Source: Promethearchaeota archaeon | GTDB lineage: Archaea; Asgardarchaeota; Lokiarchaeia; Sigyniarchaeales; Promethearchaeaceae | Reading direction: 5' to 3' | Assembly: GCA_014729055.1 (NCBI GenBank) | Contig: WJKO01000725.1 | Span: 1-6,595 of the forward strand | Length of the DNA: 6,595 bases | Part shown: one piece after another, positions 1 to 5,308 of the stretch | Layout of the letters: each line of letters starts with the position of its first letter | How positions within the stretch are numbered: position 1 is the stretch's first letter | Made by a program: the position numbers and the translations under genes | The notes under the pieces: generated by a model | Told to the model about the DNA's origin: nothing | What the model saw: only the letters and a program-made list of their open reading frames with translations | Database searches by the model: none

Positions 1-302
1 GCACAAATGGTGCTCTGATATTATTTGACTTAACTTCAAACGCCACACTTAGCCACGTAAATAATTGGTATGATGACGTTATAAAGACTGCTGGTAAGGT
101 ACCTATTCTTATAATTGGGAATAAAAAAGACTTACCTTATAAATCGGCCATCGGAGACCGTGCAAAACGACTTTGTGATAGTCTCGGATTAGATTTATTT
201 CTAACATCAGCGAAGACGGGGGATAATATGAATGAAGTATTCAAGGTACTTACAAAAAAAATGATGAAAAATCCAGAAACAGGAGTTGAAACAAATGGGT
301 GA
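1..302 (+). CDS. Ras/Rab-like small GTPase, C-terminal part (5' end outside window)
   Basis: The open frame enters from the left edge (first full codon at 3) and stops with TGA at 300-302, giving about 99 residues. It reads as the C-terminal half of a Ras-superfamily G domain. The segment GALILFDLTS is the strand after switch II. GNKKDL carries the G4 guanine-specificity motif NKxD (bases 120-131), and TSAKTG carries the G5 SAK motif (bases 207-215). The spacing and the closing helix (MNEVFKVLTKKM) match Rab/Ras proteins rather than bacterial MglA or translational GTPases. G1 (P-loop), switch I and G3 lie outside the window, so catalytic competence cannot be judged. The short tail has no cysteine, so no Rab-type C-terminal prenylation site is present. 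The 3' end overlaps the next gene by 8 bp and contains its ribosome binding site, which indicates co-transcription and probable translational coupling. Confidence 0.9.
   Translation, partial: TNGALILFDLTSNATLSHVNNWYDDVIKTAGKVPILIIGNKKDLPYKSAIGDRAKRLCDSLGLDLFLTSAKTGDNMNEVFKVLTKKMMKNPETGVETNG
281..285 (+). promoter_or_regulatory. Shine-Dalgarno AGGAG for the KaiC/V4R gene
   Basis: AGGAG lies inside the last codons of the GTPase gene, 9 nt before the ATG at 295. A TTG at 286 is in the same frame but directly abuts this motif with no spacer, so the motif supports ATG 295 as the start. Confidence 0.7.
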
Positions 303-1617
303 ACATTTAGAAAAAGCATTAGCAGATGCAACCCTCCGAAGAAAAAAGATAACAAGGAGCTTTACTTCAAGCGGAATAAGAGAGTTAGACGAAATGCTCG
401 GAGGCGGATTTCTACCTGGCACTCAAAACTTGATTCAGCAAGATTTGGGATCTGGTGGAGAGATAATTCTTAGTCGGATTATTGAATTAGAATTATCATT
501 GTCTAATATTGTACTGCTAATATTGACAGATCCAACTGCCGCATTCTTAGAAGGGTTAATTAATAAATTAGATACTGAAAATCTTCTTGTACTGAATCTC
601 GTAGCAGAAAGTAGAAAAAATTCTGATGTAATTTTCGATAAACACGAAATTTCTCTAAAAATAAGGCACATAAGAAAAAAGGCAACAGAACTATTAATCA
701 AAAAAAGAGAGGAGTTCGGCGACGATGATATTCAATTATTTACATTTTTAGTATCCCTGAATCCCTTTGTATTAAACCTATCTGACGATAAAGTAACAAT
801 GATCTTATACGATAATTTGCTACAATGTATCGACCAAAATAGCATTGATATAATTCTTCTTAATAAAGCAATATTGTCGGCAGAAATGAATGCCAGAATT
901 CAATCACTTTGTCATGGTGTTATCGATTTACGCTCATATTTTGAAGGAGTCCAGAAGAAGAACGAAATTCGTATCTTGAAAATGATAGGGAGATATTATG
1001 ATGTAAAAATCGAACCATATGTTATTGCATTTGACGAAACACGCAATAAATATGATTTCATCATCAAATCCGCATTTCTAACGAGCTTTGAAACATTCAG
1101 GAATCTATTAACTTGGAACAAGGGTTCAATCGCTTTATCAAAGGTACCTTATGTCATGGCTCCCGTTAGTTATCTTAATGCGCTCTTAGAAATGCCCTAT
1201 AATGTTAATCCAAAAAAGGGAAAAGATGAAATAATTGAGAAAGCAAGAGGTATTGGACGAAGATTGGCAATTATGGTTGAAAAACTATATTTTGTAGAAA
1301 ATATCGCCTTATTTAAATCGACACTCCAAACAGCATCTTTACTCGGTTGGGGTAATGCTAAAATAGAAATTATTGAGTTAGAGGAACATTTGCTTGAATT
1401 AACTCATATCGTTCATAAAAAATTCAATCAAGAAGTATATGAAATTTTCTTAGATGGATATTACCGAGGAATGATTAAACGAACGCTGAATCGCGGAATC
1501 AGATATATAAAGATCTTTATTGACGATGAACAAAATAATGAATCGTCAAACGGAAATACAATGACTTATCGTATAAGAATCAGACTAGTCAGATATCAAG
1601 ATGACAACGAATTTTGA
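295..1617 (+). CDS. RecA/KaiC-like protein with degenerate P-loop and C-terminal V4R-like domain
   Basis: The product is 440 residues from ATG 295, chosen for its AGGAG at good spacing; TTG 286 would add three residues. Residues about 25-250 follow the archaeal KaiC/GvpD-type RecA fold: SSGIRELDEMLGGGFLPGT is the usual TGI.gLDe.lGGG.p.G entry. The P-loop position then reads QQDLGSGGEI (48-57) instead of GxxGSGKT, so the Walker A lysine is missing. The Walker B-like strand SIDIILLN (183-190) ends in Asn where Asp is expected. HGVIDLR (207-213) and RILKMIGRYYD (226-236) match the late strands of KaiC-like proteins. Residues about 275-435 resemble a V4R ligand-binding domain: a GRRLA helix, LLGWGNAKIEIIEL, and FLDGYYRGMIKRTLNR, which corresponds to the V4R 'f..Gf.aG' helix. 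The V4R cysteines are absent. No membrane segment is seen. The gene is translationally coupled to a Rab-like GTPase, so I infer a GTPase-associated sensor or scaffold rather than an active ATPase. The RecA-like assignment is firmer than V4R. Confidence 0.8.
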   Translation: MGEHLEKALADATLRRKKITRSFTSSGIRELDEMLGGGFLPGTQNLIQQDLGSGGEIILSRIIELELSLSNIVLLILTDPTAAFLEGLINKLDTENLLVLNLVAESRKNSDVIFDKHEISLKIRHIRKKATELLIKKREEFGDDDIQLFTFLVSLNPFVLNLSDDKVTMILYDNLLQCIDQNSIDIILLNKAILSAEMNARIQSLCHGVIDLRSYFEGVQKKNEIRILKMIGRYYDVKIEPYVIAFDETRNKYDFIIKSAFLTSFETFRNLLTWNKGSIALSKVPYVMAPVSYLNALLEMPYNVNPKKGKDEIIEKARGIGRRLAIMVEKLYFVENIALFKSTLQTASLLGWGNAKIEIIELEEHLLELTHIVHKKFNQEVYEIFLDGYYRGMIKRTLNRGIRYIKIFIDDEQNNESSNGNTMTYRIRIRLVRYQDDNEF

Positions 1618-1649
1618 CGATTTAATTATTCTTTTATAATTGTCACTTT
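1618..1649. terminator. Convergent intergenic gap with T-rich run and small inverted repeat
   Basis: This 32-bp gap separates two convergent genes. It is AT-rich and holds a 6-bp inverted repeat, AATTAT (1624-1629) and ATAATT (1636-1641), around TCTTTT. The pyrimidine-rich stretch on the plus strand fits an archaeal oligo-T terminator for the KaiC/V4R gene. The stem is weak and made only of A/T, so the call is tentative. Confidence 0.3.
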
Positions 1650-2360
1650 CTAAGTTTTTTCTATCAGATTTCTTAAAAAATATATCTTTTCTTCGATAAG
1701 ACTATACGCCTTCAGAGCATTTTTTCTATCGACCAAGAAAATCGTATCAGTATGACAGCTCATGATCTGAGTTATATTAATTTGACCCGAGGCAATTAAG
1801 TAAGTGAGATAAGAAACAACACCTTGCACTTTAATAATTTCTTTAGGTGATATTAAGATTAGGGCAGATTGATGTTCAATTATGTCGATAATGTCGATAG
1901 ATGAAAAAATCCTCAATAATTCCCCTTTTTCACTCTGATCTGCAAGGATTGTGAATACTTCGGTTCCTTGTATCAACTGAAAGAATCTGAATTTCTCTAC
2001 ATATTCAAAAAGAGTGTTTACTTTAGTTATTACTCCTCTTTGTTTTACTGTAACCACAACTAAATCGTTTTTTAATTCCAAGACACTTTTAGATATGATT
2101 TTTGCCACATGTTGCTCAGTGGTCCGCTTTTCTTCAATTAGATTATCAGTATATCGCATCAAGGACATTTTTATACTATCAAGCTTAATTTTATTCTTCT
2201 TGCAGACTTCCATAACTTCGGGTTCTATCATTTGAGCAAGTGCCGAAAAATTTATTACCTCATATCGAAGACAATCTATAATAGATGGTTTGGTTTTTAT
2301 AACTCTTCTTGTTGCCTCCGCTACGGAAATCTGTGATTTCTTCTTCTTAGAGCTGGGCAT
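1650..2360 (-). CDS. Tandem ACT-domain regulatory protein with N-terminal helical domain
   Basis: The product is 236 residues from ATG. A lysine-rich start (SSKKKK) precedes a helical region (about 11-75, SVAEATRRVIKTKPSIIDCLRYEVINFSALAQ...). This resembles the N-terminus of archaeal ACT-domain proteins annotated only as uncharacterised or putative regulators. Residues about 97-162 form one ACT-like unit (VVVTVKQRGVITKVNTLFEYV). Residues about 164-225 form a better one: ALILISP strand, VQGVVSYLTYLIASGQINI helix and turn, then DTIFLVDRKNALKAYSLIEE. The GVVSYLTYLIASGQINI region matches the allosteric ACT pattern of aspartate kinases, where amino acids bind at the domain interface. No kinase or other catalytic domain is attached, so a soluble ligand-sensing or regulatory role is inferred; the ligand is unknown. 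The gene is convergent with the KaiC/V4R gene and divergent from the membrane protein gene, with which it shares a repeat-bearing control region. The start has no clear Shine-Dalgarno, consistent with a short or absent leader. Confidence 0.7.
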   Translation of the reverse strand: MPSSKKKKSQISVAEATRRVIKTKPSIIDCLRYEVINFSALAQMIEPEVMEVCKKNKIKLDSIKMSLMRYTDNLIEEKRTTEQHVAKIISKSVLELKNDLVVVTVKQRGVITKVNTLFEYVEKFRFFQLIQGTEVFTILADQSEKGELLRIFSSIDIIDIIEHQSALILISPKEIIKVQGVVSYLTYLIASGQINITQIMSCHTDTIFLVDRKNALKAYSLIEEKIYFLRNLIEKT

Positions 2361-2429
2361 CTCATAAATCGTAATTTTACATTACTCAAATATTTTTTGA
2401 TCTCATAAATCTCAAAAATCTTAATTTTA
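2359..2429. repeat. Three operator-like direct repeats in the divergent promoter region
   Basis: The 12-mer ATCTCATAAATC occurs perfectly at 2359-2370 and 2400-2411. A third copy with one mismatch, ATCTCAAAAATC, starts at 2409 and overlaps the second by 3 bp. The homology of copies one and three extends further: 2359-2379 and 2409-2429 agree at 19 of 21 positions. The copies flank the TATA-like element of the minus-strand ACT gene and reach that of the plus-strand membrane gene. This is where operator sites for a shared regulator would lie. AT-richness raises the chance background, but a 19/21 match with mixed bases is more than background would readily give. Confidence 0.5.
2388..2397 (-). 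promoter_or_regulatory. TATA-like element of the ACT-domain gene
   Basis: On the minus strand this reads AAAAATATTT, centred about 32 bp before the ATG at 2360. An archaeal start site about 25 bp downstream of the TATA box would give a leader of only a few nucleotides. That fits the lack of a Shine-Dalgarno. It lies between two copies of the direct repeat. Confidence 0.4.
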
Positions 2430-2440
2430 TTGAAAATTAA
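2421..2440 (+). promoter_or_regulatory. TATA-like element within an 8-bp inverted repeat before the membrane protein gene
   Basis: TTAATTTT (2421-2428) and AAAATTAA (2433-2440) form a perfect inverted repeat around ATTG. TAATTTTA (2422-2429) is TATA-like and centred about 23 bp before ATG 2449, suggesting leaderless or near-leaderless transcription. The inverted repeat could be a binding site or a chance result of A/T-rich sequence. Confidence 0.35.
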
Positions 2441-2448
2441 ATTGAATT

Positions 2449-3366
2449 ATGAACCAAAGTAATCAGCCAAACAAAGTACGGACAGAATTAACGACTAAAA
2501 CCCCGCGATTAGTCAAACTCAGCTTGTTTTTTTTATTCTTAGCAATAATTTTAGTGTATATCTTTTCTGCTTTCAAATTCTTATATATTTGGGCAATCGA
2601 GGCAAATCCTGGACCTACAAACATATTCAACCGAGATGCAATCTATGGTTTCCTCGAACAGATTTGGTTCACATATATGATTGGAAGATATATTTTCATT
2701 TTCATCATAATTGGTATATTCTTATTCGCTCTTATACTACTTAGTCTTATAAACTATTCTGATCAGCGGGATGATCGAGAATCAAAGACAGAAATATTAA
2801 TAATTCACGACGATATAGTTCAAATGAAGTTGAAATCAAAAATAAGGGACGATCTCAATACGGTGAAAGAGAGAACGTTAGAAAACAACCGAATTTATAC
2901 TCTAAATGAACTTTTTAATCAGAGAGGATTGATCTCTAAATTATTTAAATTGATTAAATGTCTTCTCCCAATTGTAATTTTTTTGATATTCTGGATCTGG
3001 TTTAGAGGCGCGAAAGTAGCTCCACCATCCCTATATTTTGAAGATTATCTCTATACTGATGAAGCGTCATTTTTCATTGATATTGTAATGTTCTATTTCA
3101 TACTAGTATACATCTTGCTTACGCCAAATTTTGTCAAGCACTTTTCACATACGGGTTTTAAAAGAATATATTTAAAGAAATGGCATATTCATGAATCCTT
3201 TATTGGTCTGTTGTTATCAATCGGCGCTTTTCTCCTTTTAATGAATGGTGCAGGTGCAGGTGCGTACTTTGAAAGAATGTGCGGAATATTTATGCTGATT
3301 TTGGGTATGTTTATGATTGGTCGGGATTGGAAGGATTTCGTTCAGGGAAAGTTTCTCAGAGATTAA
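2449..3366 (+). CDS. Six-helix integral membrane protein, unknown function
   Basis: I do not recognise this 305-residue protein. Hydrophobic segments lie at about 21-48, 78-101, 171-186, 208-227, 251-270 and 276-292. Positive charges cluster in the N-terminus (1-24), the 102-170 loop, the 228-248 loop and the C-terminal tail. By the positive-inside rule both termini are cytoplasmic, with a charged cytoplasmic domain of about 65 residues between helices 2 and 3 (ILIIHDDIVQMKLKSKIRDD...). The loop between helices 3 and 4 is acidic (EDYLYTDEA). Notable motifs are KKWHIHESFIG, with two histidines at the membrane edge before helix 5, a Gly/Ala-rich turn NGAGAGAYF, and IEANPGP directly after helix 1. 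No signal peptidase site, transporter signature or enzyme motif is visible. The gene is divergent from the ACT-domain gene and convergent with the DtxR-type gene. ATG 2449 has no Shine-Dalgarno but follows a TATA-like element at leaderless distance. Confidence 0.7.
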   Translation: MNQSNQPNKVRTELTTKTPRLVKLSLFFLFLAIILVYIFSAFKFLYIWAIEANPGPTNIFNRDAIYGFLEQIWFTYMIGRYIFIFIIIGIFLFALILLSLINYSDQRDDRESKTEILIIHDDIVQMKLKSKIRDDLNTVKERTLENNRIYTLNELFNQRGLISKLFKLIKCLLPIVIFLIFWIWFRGAKVAPPSLYFEDYLYTDEASFFIDIVMFYFILVYILLTPNFVKHFSHTGFKRIYLKKWHIHESFIGLLLSIGAFLLLMNGAGAGAYFERMCGIFMLILGMFMIGRDWKDFVQGKFLRD

Positions 3367-3387
3367 CTCGATGTTTCTAAAAACAGA
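3367..3387. terminator. Convergent gap with short palindrome
   Basis: The 21-bp gap between convergent stop codons contains TGTTT (3372-3376) and AAACA (3381-3385) around CTAA. It could form a small symmetrical terminator-like hairpin, but no long T-run follows on the plus strand, so support is weak. Confidence 0.2.
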
Positions 3388-3990
3388 CTAATACCTTTCT
3401 AAGAAATTCTCCTTTTCTTTTAAAAAAGCAGATTTATAATCGGGATAGCTATTGATAAACTCTTTTCCGAACTCATTTAGTATTCTCTCAGGTGTTGGAA
3501 GAACCTGAATATTCACTTTATCAAGTTCTTCTGGATCTAAACCTTCATCTATCTTTTTCTCGATGTCCTTAATTGCTTTCTTACCCATAATTCGTTTAAA
3601 AGCATTCATAATTGGATCTTTCATATGATGTTCTAACTCACATGCGAGCTTATGAATTATTTCGTTATCGTCGATTCCTAGTGTGTTTTTTAGAAATATT
3701 GCCATAATAACGTGATTGAAAACTATTTTTCTACCTATCTTTGCACCCAGTGGTGTCAATTTTATATCTTTACTTCTAGGCTTCCAACGAATAAGATTTT
3801 TCTTCGATAATTTTCTTAACATATTGGTTACAGAAGAAGATTTAATATCCATATAGTTTGCAATAGCGATATTTGTAATTTGTTTTATTTTACCAAGATC
3901 CCTTTTGACACTTAATCTAAAGATCGTTTCGATGTACTCTTGATAACTTTCTGGAATATCAATAAAAGATTGAATTTCACTCTCGGACAT
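3388..3990 (-). CDS. DtxR/MntR-family metal-dependent transcriptional repressor
   Basis: The product is 200 residues. Residues about 13-80 form the DtxR-type winged helix: SYQEYIETIFRL, then the helix-turn-helix ITNIAIANYMDIKSSSVTNMLRKL and the wing/turn KPRSKDIKLTPLG. The metal-binding and dimerisation domain follows, with NHVIMAIFL (H93), IIHKLACELEHH (H113, C117, E120, H121) and a C-terminal helical part. E18 and E21 in EYIE align with D8 and E11 of MntR. H93, C117, E120 and H121 align with DtxR H79, C102, E105 and H106, and H113 with DtxR H98; DtxR E83 is replaced by Ala (A97). The site therefore mixes MntR and DtxR ligands, and the metal (Fe or Mn) cannot be read off. There is no SH3-like third domain; instead residues about 135-200 form a charged helical tail. 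It probably represses transport or Fe-S genes when metal is plentiful. It lies 53 bp downstream of the radical SAM gene on the same strand, with its own TATA-like sequence. Confidence 0.88.
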   Translation of the reverse strand: MSESEIQSFIDIPESYQEYIETIFRLSVKRDLGKIKQITNIAIANYMDIKSSSVTNMLRKLSKKNLIRWKPRSKDIKLTPLGAKIGRKIVFNHVIMAIFLKNTLGIDDNEIIHKLACELEHHMKDPIMNAFKRIMGKKAIKDIEKKIDEGLDPEELDKVNIQVLPTPERILNEFGKEFINSYPDYKSAFLKEKENFLERY

Positions 3991-4005
3991 CTAAATCAGC
4001 ACATT

Positions 4006-4015
4006 AAAATATATC
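4006..4015 (-). promoter_or_regulatory. TATA-like element of the DtxR-family gene
   Basis: On the minus strand this reads GATATATTTT, centred about 21 bp before ATG 3990. That is near leaderless distance, and no Shine-Dalgarno is present. A second A/T run lies at 4021-4030. Together they suggest the regulator can be transcribed independently of the radical SAM gene. Confidence 0.4.
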
Positions 4016-4043
4016 ATTCTTTAATTAAAAGTTATGGAAACTC

Positions 4044-5243
4044 TCATTTAATATTATTTCCTTGGCTTTGTATATATTTATACGCATCATTCAATGCAGA
4101 ACAACCACCACATAAAGGACAACCCGCTTTAGTTTGCAATGGATCCAAATTATTCTTAATAAGATGTTTAGCAGTAGCGGTGTATATATTTAACATTTGC
4201 GAAGTTGTGATTTCTGAAGTAATGGATGTATTAATGTTTTCTCTCACAGGGACAATCACAGGTATCACACCCAAACTTATCATCTTCCCCAAATATTGAA
4301 TTAATTGATCTATATCTTCCCCGAACCCAACTAAAATAAAGCTACTTACTTGTCCGTGACCAAAGACGGAAACACTCTCTTTCCAATACTCCTCAAATTC
4401 GGATCTTGGTATTCTTGCTTTGCCCGGACATATTTCTCTCCTAATTTCGTCATCAGGAATCTCCAAATGGATACCGATTGTATCGACCCCTACTTCTTTC
4501 AGTGTTTGTAGCAAGGATTTATCTTCAAATGGTTCAATCTGGATGTGTATTGGAAGATCGGGAAAGATATCTTTTATTTTGTGGACCACTTCGATATACA
4601 TCTTTGCACCTTTTTGGGGAGTATCTAATGTTCCAGATGTTAAAGTAACATGTTTGCATAACCCTTGTTCCTTTGCATCCTTAATAGCCTTGATCAATTG
4701 TTCAGCTGATTTTCTTTTTATGGTATTCCGATTTTTAAGACTTAATTCAATGCCACAAAACTTACACGGTTTCCCTTCGCGCCAATATTTGCAAGTCTGT
4801 ACAATTGTTGTTGCTAAGACAGAATCAGCGTGAATTAGAGCTATCTGTTTATTTATTGTATTCTCCAAATTGTCCATTTGATTGTATTTCTCGCGTTCTG
4901 GTATCAATCTAATATCAGTAAAATGTTTATTTGATAAATTATCTACGATTTCAACATAGAGATATCTGGGGTGCGATTTATCTTCCTCTAAGACTTTTTC
5001 CAGAATTAAATGAGATTGTTCCGATTTATGTCCATATAATGAAACATTGGCTACTGATCCGTTTAGAAATAGAAAATATCGACCACCAGCGGGTCCTGCG
5101 CCACCTTTTCGACCTTTATAAAAATCGTTGCCTCTCTTTTTCATTGTTCTATAAAAAGATTCACTTATTCTCAATCCATGCAGTAAAAGATCGGTCTTAA
5201 GTTCGAAGATTTCTTTAAGTTTTTCTGTTTTTACTCGACTCAT
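4044..5243 (-). CDS. Radical SAM protein, MSMEG_0568-like family
   Basis: The product is 399 residues. It opens with a helical region, then RKGGAGPAGGRYFLFLNG (45-62), a glycine-rich signature I associate with the MSMEG_0568 family. The radical SAM cluster motif is TCKYWREGKPCKFCGIE, with C151, C160 and C163 spaced C-x8-C-x2-C instead of the usual C-x3-C-x2-C. The barrel follows with HVTLTSGT, IHIQIEPFED, VDTIGIHLEIPDDEIRREICPGKA and VFGHGQVSSFILVGFGED; these blocks, notably GIHLE, PGKA and VFG.GQVS, agree with remembered family members. The C-terminus AGCPLCGGCSAL holds C375, C378 and C381, which may ligate an auxiliary Fe-S cluster. In bacteria the family occurs with nitrilase-type genes (Nit1C clusters), but its reaction is not established to my knowledge, and no nitrilase is in this window. 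It lies 65 bp downstream of the oxidoreductase gene on the same strand, so a shared substrate pathway is possible. The start lacks a clear Shine-Dalgarno. Confidence 0.85.
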   Translation of the reverse strand: MSRVKTEKLKEIFELKTDLLLHGLRISESFYRTMKKRGNDFYKGRKGGAGPAGGRYFLFLNGSVANVSLYGHKSEQSHLILEKVLEEDKSHPRYLYVEIVDNLSNKHFTDIRLIPEREKYNQMDNLENTINKQIALIHADSVLATTIVQTCKYWREGKPCKFCGIELSLKNRNTIKRKSAEQLIKAIKDAKEQGLCKHVTLTSGTLDTPQKGAKMYIEVVHKIKDIFPDLPIHIQIEPFEDKSLLQTLKEVGVDTIGIHLEIPDDEIRREICPGKARIPRSEFEEYWKESVSVFGHGQVSSFILVGFGEDIDQLIQYLGKMISLGVIPVIVPVRENINTSITSEITTSQMLNIYTATAKHLIKNNLDPLQTKAGCPLCGGCSALNDAYKYIQSQGNNIK

Positions 5244-5308
5244 AATCTAGACTTCTTGTTCAAGGTTTGATAAAAAATGAGAAATTATAATTGAATTAAA
5301 AAATTCGC
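5244..5308 (-). promoter_or_regulatory. Oligo-T terminator and TATA-like element between oxidoreductase and radical SAM genes
   Basis: On the minus strand, just after the oxidoreductase stop, comes TTTTTT (5298-5303) within the palindrome GAATT-TTTT-AATTC (5293-5306), a plausible archaeal oligo-T terminator. AATTATAATTT (5282-5292) follows; it is TATA-like, centred about 44 bp before ATG 5243, and would give a leader of roughly 18 nt. The two genes may therefore be separate transcription units or only partly coupled. Confidence 0.4.

Noticed and set aside
286..294. TTG at 286 as start of the KaiC/V4R gene
   Set aside because: It directly follows AGGAG with no spacer, whereas ATG 295 has a 9-nt spacing from the same motif.
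137..701. Minus-strand open frames under the GTPase and KaiC/V4R genes
   Set aside because: They are shadows of confident plus-strand genes, with low-complexity, hydrophobic translations.
3940..4299. Plus-strand open frame spanning the gap before the DtxR-family gene
   Set aside because: It covers the ends of two confident minus-strand genes and their spacer, and its product resembles no family.
4420..4833. Plus-strand open frame of 137 codons opposite the radical SAM gene
   Set aside because: It is antisense to a strongly supported gene, and its translation shows no domain; it mirrors the coding constraint of the other strand.
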